Shown: positions 1-6,075 of the stretch, in pieces
Layout of the letters: the number at the start of each line of letters is the position of its first letter
Numbering within the stretch: position 1 is the stretch's first letter
NCBI GenBank assembly: GCA_018712905.1
Contig: DVGD01000065.1
Span: forward strand, 1 to 7,087
Direction: 5' to 3'
Source: Candidatus Avoscillospira stercoripullorum
GTDB taxonomy: Bacteria; Bacillota; Clostridia; Oscillospirales; Oscillospiraceae
DNA: 7,087 nucleotides
Notes under the pieces: generated by a model
Told to the model about the DNA's origin: nothing
Databases searched by the model: none
Seen by the model: only the letters and a program-made list of their open reading frames with translations
Made by a program: the position numbers and the translations under genes

Positions 1-95
1 CCAAAGATTTTGCCTCATACGAAAGTTATAAAAGGGCGGGAATACTGTATGTATTTCCCCCTTTTATAACTGCACGGATGGGGCAAAAGATTGGG
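1..95. repeat. Terminal direct repeat, left copy (identical to 6993-7087)
   Basis: Bases 1-95 match 6993-7087 at every position by direct comparison. The repeat is itself close to a palindrome: 25-45 pairs with 51-70 around a short loop, and the outer arms 1-18 and 78-94 are also roughly complementary. It forms the core of the MITE-like element described separately. An exact terminal repeat in a window is expected either from a circular molecule written with an overlap or from a contig that starts and ends in copies of one repeat. Confidence 0.97.
25..70. terminator. Strong hairpin in the MITE core, possible bidirectional terminator
   Basis: Arms 25-45 (GTTATAAAAGGG then CGGGAATAC) and 51-70 form a stem of about 20 pairs with one extra base and a 5-nt loop. 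Read from the operon (minus strand), the hairpin ends in CCCTTTTATAAC followed by TTTCG; this is a weak U-tract, so it is less convincing than a classical terminator. It is the first stable hairpin downstream of the substrate-binding protein gene and could end the operon transcript. The same hairpin recurs at 7017-7062. Confidence 0.35.
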
Positions 96-135
96 CGAAG
101 GCCGCAGACACAATTGTGCGGTGATGCCTTATATG

Positions 136-1692
136 TTATGTGATATCGAGATCCGCCGTGACCTGGTAGTAGTCGCAGGCGTGGGCGGTGTAGCCGGTGA
201 CATTGCTTTTGGAGATCATGCTCATCTCCAGGAAGGAGCAGAAGACGAAGGCGTGGTCGTCCAAGATGGCCTGCTGGAGCTCGATGGCCAGCTCTCCCCG
301 CCGGGCGGGATCGAACTCGGTGGAGAGCTGAGAGATGAGATCGGTGACGGCCTCGTTTTCATAGGCGCCGAAGTTGTAGCTCATGCCGGGCAGACAGCTG
401 GTGGTGAAGAAATACTGGGGATCGCCGGAGGGAGCCGTGACCAGAGCGGAGGCATAGATATCCCAGCTGCCCATATCGGCCAGGAATTCCCGGCGGTTGG
501 CCGTGCAGTTGATGTCCACAGCCATGCCCAGTTCCTTCAGCGAAGCCTGGGCGGCCTCAGCCAGCAGGGGAAGCTCCTGGCGGCTGGGGTAGGTGAGCCA
601 GCGAAGCTCCAGCTTGACGCCGTCCTTTTCCCGGATGCCGTCGCCGTCGGAATCTACCCAGCCGGCTGCCTCCAGCAGTGCCTTGGCTCCGTCGGGATCA
701 TAGCCTTCCGTGGTCACGTGCTCGCTGCCGAAGGTGGAGAAGCCTGTTGGGAAAGCGCCTGCGGCTGGAACGCCGTGACCGTCCAACAGTGTATCTACGA
801 AGCCTTGCTTGTTAATTCCCATGGCCACGGCCTGCCGCACAGCCTCATCCTGGAGAATGGAGCTGGTCATGTTCATGGAGCAGAAGAAGACCCGGGAGGT
901 CTGGATGCTGGAGAACTGGTACTTGTCGTTTTCAAAGTTGGGATAGGCCTCGTAGGCCATGCCGTAGGCTGCGTCGATGTCTCCGGCTTGGAGCGCCGCC
1001 GAGAGAGTGTCGCCGTTGGAGATGGTGCGGATGGTCAGCGTGTCCAGCTTGGGGGTACCATCCCAGTAGGTTTCATTTTTTGTGAGGGTGAGATGATCGT
1101 CTGTCACCAGCTCCTCGACCACATAGGGACCGGTGCCGATGACGATGCCGGTTTCAAAGTCGCTGGCGTCCACGTCGATGATGCAGCCATAGGGGTCGCC
1201 CAGGTAGTTCATCAGGGCGGGATTGGGGTCGCTGGTGGTGATGGTCAATACCTGGCCGTCGGCCTCGATGGCGGTGATTTTCGTATCACTGGGAGCACGG
1301 TCGTGGTTGGCCAGCAGGTGCTCCAGGCACTGCTTCACGGCTGCGCCGTCCATCACGCGGCCGCTGGAGAAGGTGACGCCGTCCCGGAGAGTGATGATCC
1401 AGGTGCAGTCACCGTCGCTTTCCCAGGAGGTGGCCAGCCAGGGCTCCAGCTCCATGGTGTCGGTGTAGCGCACCAGAGTCTCGCCGATACCGTAGCGGAT
1501 ACAGGCCCAGCCGTTGTAGGTGCGGTGTGGATCGACGGTCTCCTCCCAATTTTCGGAGTTGAAGGTGGTGTCACCGATGACCATGGTTTTTTTGCTGTCG
1601 GCACCATTGGCCTGACCGGCTTTGTTGCTGCAGCCTGCCAGCAGGGAGAACGCAAGACACAAGCATAGAATAAGAGATATTGCTCGTTTCAT
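136..1692 (-). CDS. ABC transporter substrate-binding lipoprotein, SBP_bac_5 family (NikA/DppA-like)
   Basis: Captures the solute outside the membrane and delivers it to the two permeases encoded upstream. The 518-aa product has a lipoprotein signal: residues 2-20 are basic then hydrophobic, and the lipobox LAGC puts the anchored cysteine at 21. Family features are the early DPHRTYNGW and RYGIGETL segments (about 55-73), GTGPY at 186-190, the KNETYWDG motif at 205-212, and a calcium-loop-like DSDGDGIREKDG at 347-358, which is common in this family. The length is close to E. coli NikA (about 524 aa). The ATG start has AAAGGAAG upstream and lies 15 nt after the second ATPase, so it is the last gene of the operon. 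It stops 4 bases before the TA flank of the palindromic element. The substrate cannot be read from the sequence: nickel or another metal chelate, or a peptide, are all possible. Confidence 0.93.
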   Translation of the reverse strand: MKRAISLILCLCLAFSLLAGCSNKAGQANGADSKKTMVIGDTTFNSENWEETVDPHRTYNGWACIRYGIGETLVRYTDTMELEPWLATSWESDGDCTWIITLRDGVTFSSGRVMDGAAVKQCLEHLLANHDRAPSDTKITAIEADGQVLTITTSDPNPALMNYLGDPYGCIIDVDASDFETGIVIGTGPYVVEELVTDDHLTLTKNETYWDGTPKLDTLTIRTISNGDTLSAALQAGDIDAAYGMAYEAYPNFENDKYQFSSIQTSRVFFCSMNMTSSILQDEAVRQAVAMGINKQGFVDTLLDGHGVPAAGAFPTGFSTFGSEHVTTEGYDPDGAKALLEAAGWVDSDGDGIREKDGVKLELRWLTYPSRQELPLLAEAAQASLKELGMAVDINCTANRREFLADMGSWDIYASALVTAPSGDPQYFFTTSCLPGMSYNFGAYENEAVTDLISQLSTEFDPARRGELAIELQQAILDDHAFVFCSFLEMSMISKSNVTGYTAHACDYYQVTADLDIT

Positions 1693-1707
1693 GGTGTATT
1701 CTTCCTT

Positions 1708-2517
1708 TCATTTCGTATATAGAGGGGCATGTAAGGGGTCGGATACAGGAAGGGTCAGAACACTGTCTATCAATCGTCTGGTATAAGCGTCTTGTGGCTG
1801 GTTAATCACCTTGTCCGGCGAACCCTGTTCCACAATTTTGCCTTGGTACATGACCAGAACGCGACTGCAGAACTGCTGTACCAGGGAGATATCATGGCAG
1901 ATAAACAGGATAGATAGCCTGCGTCCCTGCTTGACACGCAGTGTTTGCAGCAGCTCCATAATTTCCTTCTGCATTGTTACATCCAGAGAGGACGTGGCCT
2001 CGTCACAAATCAAAAGTCTGGGATGAACCGCCAGAGCCCGTGCAATGGCTGCCCGCTGGCACTGACCGCCGCTGACCTGGTGCGGGTAACGGTCAGCGAA
2101 GCTGGCATCCAGACCGCACTGCTCCAGTAGCCGGGCGACCTCGACCCGTACCTGCGGTCGGGGCATACCGCTGTTGCGAAGACTTTCACCTATGCCGTCG
2201 CCCAGGGTACGGCGGGGATCGAAGGAAGAAACTGGCGTCTGAAAAACCATTTGGATGGAGCGGTAAAGTTCACGCAGCCCTTTGCCTGTTTGGTGGGTAA
2301 TGTCTGTGCCGTCCAGGAGAATCCGGCCTTCGGTGGCGTCGAGCAGACGGGTGATCAGCTGCGCGACGGTTGACTTGCCGCTGCCGCTTTCGCCGATCAG
2401 ACCCAAGCATTCCCCGTGCTGGAGCTCGAAGGAGATGTGATCGACGGCCAACACATCTGGCTGACCTCGGCGGGAAAAGCGCTTTGTAAGATCTTGTACT
2501 TGCAAAATCGGTGTCAA
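1708..2517 (-). CDS. ABC transporter ATP-binding protein, NikE/DppF-like
   Basis: One of two ATPases that power the importer on the cytoplasmic face. All nucleotide-binding motifs are present in order: Walker A GESGSGKST (42-50), Q-loop Gln93, signature VSGGQ (148-152), Walker B LLICDE (168-173) with Glu173, and switch His208. The segment after Walker B reads DEATSSLD instead of the usual DEPTSALD; an alanine here is also found in some NikE-type ATPases, so it is not a sign of decay. At 269 aa it matches NikE in size and has no long C-terminal oligopeptide-type extension. The start is TTG at 2515-2517, one base after the stop of the preceding ATPase gene. It is chosen because a strong AGGAGGGG sits 5 nt upstream; the nearby ATG (2520-2522) is in another frame and closes after two codons. 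Confidence 0.93.
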   Translation of the reverse strand: MTPILQVQDLTKRFSRRGQPDVLAVDHISFELQHGECLGLIGESGSGKSTVAQLITRLLDATEGRILLDGTDITHQTGKGLRELYRSIQMVFQTPVSSFDPRRTLGDGIGESLRNSGMPRPQVRVEVARLLEQCGLDASFADRYPHQVSGGQCQRAAIARALAVHPRLLICDEATSSLDVTMQKEIMELLQTLRVKQGRRLSILFICHDISLVQQFCSRVLVMYQGKIVEQGSPDKVINQPQDAYTRRLIDSVLTLPVSDPLHAPLYTK

Positions 2518-2518
2518 C

Positions 2519-3298
2519 TCATCCCCTCCTTAGCCTCGGTACGGCAGCAAGCAGCGCTTGGGTGTAAGCTGCTTGTGGGCTGGTCAATACCTGCTGCACC
2601 GTTCCGCATTCTATGGTTTTCCCGCCTTTCAGTACCAGTACCCGGTCGGCCATAGCACCTATGAGGCTGATGTTGTGGGACACCAGCACAATGGCTGTGC
2701 CAAACGTTTTTCGCACTAGCAGCATCTCTTCCAGTACCTGCTTCTGTACCGACACATCCAGCGCCGAGGTAGGCTCGTCAGCCAGCAGGACGCTGGGCTG
2801 CAGCAGCATAGCCGCTGCAATGCCTACGCGCTGCTGCATACCGCCGGAGAGTTCAAAGGGATAGCTTTGGAGAATTCTCATGCCGTTGGAAAAACCAAGT
2901 TTATCCAATAATGCCAACGCTCGATCCTGGAATTCCGCTTTTGAAACTGCTTCGTGCTCCCGAAGCGCCTCGTAGAGCTGAACCCCGACTGTGCGGATAG
3001 GGCAGAAGGAGGTACCGGCGTTTTGAAAGATCATGCCAAGCTCTGGCCCGTTGATCGTCCGCCGCACCTTATCCGGCAAATCTGGCAGATTTAGTCCCTT
3101 ATACCAAATATCTCCGCGCGTGACCAGCCCTTGATCGCCCAACAGACCCATCGCAGCTTTGAGGAGCGTAGACTTGCCGCAACCGCTCTCGCCCACAATG
3201 CCGAGAATTTCCCCCGGCTCCAGGGTAAAGCTCACATCCTGAATGGCAGGCACGCCGTTGTAGGAAATATCTACATGATCGTATCGCAATAGCTCCAT
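2519..3298 (-). CDS. ABC transporter ATP-binding protein, NikD-like
   Basis: First of the two ATPases of the importer. Motifs in order: Walker A GESGCGKST (36-44), Q-loop Gln92, signature LSGGM (150-154), Walker B VLLADEPTSALD (170-181) and switch His208, so the catalytic set is complete. The product is 259 aa, near E. coli NikD (about 254 aa). OppD and DppD are longer (about 330 aa), with a cysteine-containing C-terminal extension that is absent here. That makes a nickel/metal-type or short peptide-type system more likely than a classical oligopeptide importer. The ATG start has GGGAGGT 6 nt upstream and follows the stop of the permease gene by 3 nt. It ends one base before the TTG of the next ATPase. 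Confidence 0.93.
   Translation of the reverse strand: MELLRYDHVDISYNGVPAIQDVSFTLEPGEILGIVGESGCGKSTLLKAAMGLLGDQGLVTRGDIWYKGLNLPDLPDKVRRTINGPELGMIFQNAGTSFCPIRTVGVQLYEALREHEAVSKAEFQDRALALLDKLGFSNGMRILQSYPFELSGGMQQRVGIAAAMLLQPSVLLADEPTSALDVSVQKQVLEEMLLVRKTFGTAIVLVSHNISLIGAMADRVLVLKGGKTIECGTVQQVLTSPQAAYTQALLAAVPRLRRG
2523..2530 (-). promoter_or_regulatory. Ribosome binding site that decides a TTG start
   Basis: AGGAGGGG on the minus strand lies inside the last codons of the upstream ATPase gene and 5 nt before TTG 2515-2517. Its near-perfect match to the anti-Shine-Dalgarno sequence supports a non-ATG start and suggests that translation of the two ATPases is coupled. Confidence 0.8.
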
Positions 3299-3301
3299 GG
3301 A

Positions 3302-4153
3302 TTACCTCCCGCGATATTTGGGATCTGCATAGTCCCGGATGGCATCGCCCAGGAGATTGAAGATCATAACCGAAAAGAAGATGGCGATGCCGGGGGCAAA
3401 GGTAATAAAGGGAGCGGTGGTCATCAGACTTCTGGTATCACTCATCATGCTGCCCCATTCTGCTGTGGGTGCTTTGGCGCCCAACCCTAAGAAGCTCAGC
3501 CCAGCCAGCTCCATCATCATGGTGCCGATGTCCAGCATGGCAGTTACGAGAATGGGACCGAGGATATTGGGCAAGATATGCCGCAAAATAATCTGTGCGG
3601 TATTGCTGCCCGAGAGCTTGGCAGCTTTTAAATAGGCGTTTTCTTTCTGCGCCAGCGTTTGACTGCGTGCAAGGCGGGCATATTTAGGCCAGGAAATGGC
3701 TGCCAGGGCAATGATGGCATTTTGAAGGCCACCGCCCAAGATGCCGGCCACCGCCAGAGCAAAGACAAGACCGGGAAAAGCCAGGAACATATCCGAAATG
3801 CGCATCAGTACCGTGTCGAGCCAGCCACCATTCCATCCGCAGAAGATGCCAACCGCTGTACCGAAGCAGGTAATCACCGCCACCAAAAGCAAGGTGGAAA
3901 AGATACTGGCACGGCTGCCAACGATGACCCGAGACAGAAGATCCCGGCCGTAGCGGTCAGTGCCCATCGGATGCGCTGCCGAGGGGGGCGCCTTGGCGTT
4001 GACTAAATCCTGCATATACGGATCATAGGGCGCAATATATTCGGAAAAGATCGAAAAAAGAATTAAAAGAACAGCGAGGACACCGAAAATCATGAGTCTG
4101 CATGTTACCCGATTACGCCGGATTTTCTGCACACGAATGGTAGGCTCGTTCAA
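3302..4153 (-). CDS. ABC transporter permease, NikC/DppC-like
   Basis: Second membrane subunit of the importer. The 283-aa product has a short basic N-terminus, a first membrane helix (about 20-40), and the family hallmark HPMGTDRYGRDLLSRVIVGS at 61-80. Further helices follow, with the cytoplasmic EAA-type coupling loop at about 174-196 (YLKAAKLSG, then HILPN) that docks onto an ATPase. The length is close to E. coli NikC (about 277 aa). The reading frame opens with TTG at 4151-4153, overlapping the TGA of the upstream permease by 4 bases. A GGGGGTG stretch 8 nt upstream can serve as ribosome binding site. The first in-frame ATG is codon 21, inside the first helix, and would remove the positively charged leader, so TTG is preferred. 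Confidence 0.93.
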   Translation of the reverse strand: MNEPTIRVQKIRRNRVTCRLMIFGVLAVLLILFSIFSEYIAPYDPYMQDLVNAKAPPSAAHPMGTDRYGRDLLSRVIVGSRASIFSTLLLVAVITCFGTAVGIFCGWNGGWLDTVLMRISDMFLAFPGLVFALAVAGILGGGLQNAIIALAAISWPKYARLARSQTLAQKENAYLKAAKLSGSNTAQIILRHILPNILGPILVTAMLDIGTMMMELAGLSFLGLGAKAPTAEWGSMMSDTRSLMTTAPFITFAPGIAIFFSVMIFNLLGDAIRDYADPKYRGR

Positions 4154-5097
4154 TCTATCTGCACCCCCAGTCGGATTCTCGGATCAAGGAACCGGTACAA
4201 AAGGTCGGTGATCAGGTTGACCAATACGTAGATCAGAGCCATCCATACCACGTAGGCTTGAATCAACGGATAATCCCGCATGGTGATCGCATCCACGGCC
4301 AGTTTGCCCACGCCGTCCCACATAAAGATGCTTTCGATGATTGCAGTGCCGCCCAGCAGACTGCCGATTGATAGAGCCAGCAGCGTGAGGATGGTTAGCA
4401 TAGAGGATTTCAGCACATTCTTCCAAACGATCACGCGTCCCCGGATCCCCCGCGCCTTAGCACCCAGCACATAGTCCTTGTTCAGCTCCTCCAGCACTGT
4501 GGCGCGAACCTGGCGCATGTACTTGGCCGACATGGCGATGGCCAGCGTGAGGGTCGGCATGACGGCGCTGGAGAGGTTGACTCCGTCGGCAATCACTGGG
4601 AAGAGCGAAAAACGGATGGCAAAGAGCTGCATGAGCAGCAGTGCCACGAAAAAATTCGGCAGGGAGTTGCCGATGAAGCTAAAGATCCGCAGCAGATAAT
4701 CGATCCATCGGTCATGTCGTAAAGCTGCCAGTACACCCAGGGGAATAGAGATTAGAACCGTCACGGCGATAGAAAGAGCCGTCAATAGCAGCGTGGCAGG
4801 AAGTTTGGAAATGAAGGTCTGGAATACATCTCGTCCGGAAATATAACTTATCCCCATATCACCGGTGAGGAAGCCACCCAGCCAGGCCAGATACTGCGTG
4901 AGGAAAGGCTGATCCAGCCCCAGTTCAGCCCGCTTAGCATCAATGATTTCCTGAGAGACAGCGCCTTTATCGCCATAGAGTTCGTAAATGGCGTCGCTGC
5001 CGGCGATGTGCATCATAGCAAAGGACAAGAAAGTGATGCCAATGAGAATGGGAATGAGCTGCACAATCCGCTGAAGAACATATTTCTTCATGGACAT
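4150..5097 (-). CDS. ABC transporter permease, NikB/DppB-like
   Basis: First membrane subunit of the importer, 315 aa, the same size as E. coli NikB (about 314 aa). A first helix spans about 8-30 (RIVQLIPILIGITFLSF), followed by an external region with the family segment LTGDMGISYISGRDV (77-91), several further helices, and the EAA-type coupling loop at about 200-230 (VLEELNKDYVLGAKARGI). The conserved GGTAIIESIFMWDGVGKL (249-266) precedes the last helices. The first ATG (5095-5097) overlaps the upstream methyltransferase by 10 bases. A second ATG two codons later (5089-5091) would give the common ATGA overlap and a product beginning MKKYVLQR. GGGAG is 4 nt from the first and 10 nt from the second, so either start is possible. 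The overlap joins this transporter directly to the methyltransferase. Confidence 0.94.
   Translation of the reverse strand: MSMKKYVLQRIVQLIPILIGITFLSFAMMHIAGSDAIYELYGDKGAVSQEIIDAKRAELGLDQPFLTQYLAWLGGFLTGDMGISYISGRDVFQTFISKLPATLLLTALSIAVTVLISIPLGVLAALRHDRWIDYLLRIFSFIGNSLPNFFVALLLMQLFAIRFSLFPVIADGVNLSSAVMPTLTLAIAMSAKYMRQVRATVLEELNKDYVLGAKARGIRGRVIVWKNVLKSSMLTILTLLALSIGSLLGGTAIIESIFMWDGVGKLAVDAITMRDYPLIQAYVVWMALIYVLVNLITDLLYRFLDPRIRLGVQID
4162..4168 (-). promoter_or_regulatory. Candidate ribosome binding site for the second permease (TTG start)
   Basis: GGGGGTG on the minus strand, within the last codons of the first permease gene, is 8 nt before the TTG at 4151-4153. It is a moderate match only. 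With the 4-base stop/start overlap it suggests reinitiation by ribosomes finishing the upstream gene. Confidence 0.5.
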
Positions 5098-5903
5098 CGT
5101 TCTCCCTTAAGAAAGTTTTGCATGGGTAGTTTTTTCCCTTCTATCAGGAACATGGGTGTGGAGGCGTTGTTGATGCGCTCTTCTCTCGTCCAGACCTGCC
5201 GCCAGATTTCCGGGTCGGCGGAGGCGTCCAAACCCAGGTCTTGCAGAACGCCTAGATCCCACTGGGGTCGCAGCCTGGTGGAGAGCGGAGCTTGCCGGGC
5301 GATGCGCTCCATGGCGTCCACGTCGGTGCCGGCGGTCTCGTCTCGGACGTCGGAGCGGCGCAGGTTGTCCCGATCTTGGGCGTGAGCCTGCTGAGCCGCA
5401 TCGTCCCAGAGGTAGCGGTACCAGTTGGCATCGAAGTTCAAGAGCAGCCCGCCCGGCGCCAGCACGCGGATCCATTGGGCATAGGCCGCCTCGGGATGGG
5501 GCAGGTTCCAGGTTACGTTCCGCGTCACCACCACGTCGAAGGAGGCGGAGGGAAAGGTCAGCGCCTCGGCGTTCATCTGCTGGAAGTTGATCTGACGAGC
5601 CAGGGAACCGGCGTTGCGCCGAGCCTCGTCGAGCATGGAGGCTGTGTAGTCCACCGCCGTCACCCGGTAGCCCAGCTCGGCCAGAATGATGGCGAAAAAG
5701 CCGGGACCGGTGCCCACATCCAGCACCCGAAGCGTCTGGGGCTGGCGGTTGGGAAACCGGGCGTCAATCCGGCGGGCAATGACGCTGCGCCATACGCGCT
5801 TTTGATTCGAGGCCAGCTCCTCTTGGTTGACGCCGGAGTAGCCTGCGGCACGGTGGGTCCAGTAGTGGATATTCTCTTCCTCGTAGCTTGTGAATTGCCT
5901 CAT
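5088..5903 (-). CDS. Class I SAM-dependent methyltransferase, operon-linked to the ABC importer
   Basis: Predicted to transfer a methyl group from S-adenosylmethionine to a small molecule in the cytoplasm; the acceptor is unknown. The 271-aa protein has motif I VLDVGTGPGFF (60-70), an acidic residue for the ribose hydroxyls in AVDYT (Asp85), motif IV FDVVVTRN (122-129), and a post-motif segment RVLAPGGLLLNFDANWY (146-162). The fold is UbiE-like, but the RN-TW-LP-P-AY segment and NFDAN are shared with the second methyltransferase here and differ from true ubiquinone/menaquinone enzymes. The N-terminal part with NIHYWTHRA and the C-terminal TPMFLI also match the paralogue. The ATG start has GAGGA 7 nt upstream. 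The 3' end overlaps the first permease gene, so the enzyme is made together with the transporter. Expression must pass a terminator hairpin just upstream. Confidence 0.92.
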   Translation of the reverse strand: MRQFTSYEEENIHYWTHRAAGYSGVNQEELASNQKRVWRSVIARRIDARFPNRQPQTLRVLDVGTGPGFFAIILAELGYRVTAVDYTASMLDEARRNAGSLARQINFQQMNAEALTFPSASFDVVVTRNVTWNLPHPEAAYAQWIRVLAPGGLLLNFDANWYRYLWDDAAQQAHAQDRDNLRRSDVRDETAGTDVDAMERIARQAPLSTRLRPQWDLGVLQDLGLDASADPEIWRQVWTREERINNASTPMFLIEGKKLPMQNFLKGERCP

Positions 5904-5926
5904 GATGCATTCCTCACTGAAAAGTC

Positions 5927-5960
5927 AAAAAATCCGCACTAATTCCAGGATTAGAGCGGA
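5927..5960 (-). terminator. Intrinsic terminator (attenuator) 23 nt before the second methyltransferase
   Basis: On the minus strand the arms 5960-5950 (TCCGCTCTAAT) and 5943-5933 (ATTAGTGCGGA) form a stem of ten pairs with one mismatch around a 6-nt loop. Six T residues (5932-5927) follow, with a further TTTT shortly after. This is a standard Rho-independent terminator, yet it lies directly upstream of the ribosome binding site of a gene in the same direction. Too little room remains below it for another promoter, so downstream expression depends on read-through or antitermination. Confidence 0.8.
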
Positions 5961-6027
5961 GTTTTGAAGCATTATAGAACGAAATTTGGGGAAATGTTAC
6001 TCCGCTGCGTATATCCTAGCACAGCGG
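5927..6027 (-). promoter_or_regulatory. Candidate transcription attenuator leader with alternative pairings
   Basis: Four segments on the minus strand can pair in mutually exclusive ways. Segment 1 (6027-6020, CCGCTGTG) pairs with segment 2 (6009-6002, CGCAGCGG) over 8 pairs including one G-U. The overlapping segment 2' (6006-5999, AGCGGAGT) pairs perfectly over 8 bases with segment 3 (5962-5955, ACTCCGCT). Segment 3 is the 5' arm of the terminator, whose 3' arm is segment 4. Thus 1:2 leaves the terminator free, while 2':3 prevents it. No known riboswitch class was recognised. The ligand or factor is unknown and the switching is inference from pairing alone. Confidence 0.5.
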
Positions 6028-6041
6028 GAACCGCGGCGGAA
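6013..6041 (-). promoter_or_regulatory. Weak candidate promoter between the two methyltransferases
   Basis: On the minus strand TTCCGC (6041-6036) and TAGGAT (6018-6013) are separated by exactly 17 bp, with TGTG just before the -10 as a possible extended element. The match to the -35 consensus is poor. The arrangement is noted mainly because the leader of the other methyltransferase has TTCCGA, 17 bp and TATACT in the same position after a C/G palindrome. Confidence 0.3.
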
Positions 6042-6062
6042 GCCCCCTGGGGGGTTGTTTTT
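6037..6062. repeat. C/G palindrome module, copy A (downstream of the first methyltransferase)
   Basis: CGGAAGC, five C, T, six G, then TTGTTTTT on the plus strand. A closely similar module is at 6894-6920, so the two copies bracket the first methyltransferase gene in the same orientation. Read on the plus strand each resembles a small terminator (hairpin plus T-run), but no plus-strand gene precedes either. Read with the genes, each sits just upstream of a promoter-like pair. The function is unknown. Confidence 0.6.
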
Positions 6063-6075
6063 CGACGGATCCGGA

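Larger units (their letters stand above)
1..129. mobile_element. MITE-like palindromic element, right-hand part (left end of element lies outside the window)
   Basis: The element ends at 129 with an inverted terminal sequence that reads AGGCATCACCGCACAATT on the minus strand, followed by the dinucleotide TA at 130-131. The matching opposite end, AGGCAGCACCGCACAATT preceded by TA, is at 6957-6976. The two ends differ at one position over 18 bases. Together with the 95-bp core they give a 163-bp non-coding, near-palindromic unit with no transposase. TA flanks are typical of insertions made by IS630/Tc1-mariner type transposases, so a MITE mobilised in trans by such an enzyme is the best guess. 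The insertion point is only 4 bases beyond the stop codon of the substrate-binding protein gene, so that gene is intact. Confidence 0.75.

Noticed and set aside
91..1668. Long open frame of 525 codons on the plus strand
   Set aside because: It lies wholly antisense to the substrate-binding protein gene and arises from its codon bias. The protein is low-complexity Gly/Val/Ala-rich with no recognisable domain, while the minus-strand product is a clear family member.
1708..2517. Degenerate ATPase because of DEATSSLD and VSGGQ
   Set aside because: The catalytic Glu173, Walker A lysine, signature serine and glycines, and His208 are all intact. These variants occur in functional NikE-type ATPases.
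5925..5972. A 15-codon frame (MLQNSALILELVRIF) across the terminator, as a possible leader peptide
   Set aside because: It spans the hairpin as a regulatory peptide might, and has four leucines, but no ribosome binding site precedes its ATG, which is part of a TATAATG string. The evidence is too thin to call a gene.
5971..5976. Perfect TATAAT on the minus strand as the promoter of the second methyltransferase
   Set aside because: An 18-bp-spaced GTAACA could act as -35, but transcription would start just before the terminator hairpin and would lack the antiterminator strand. It may be fortuitous, so it is not annotated as a promoter.
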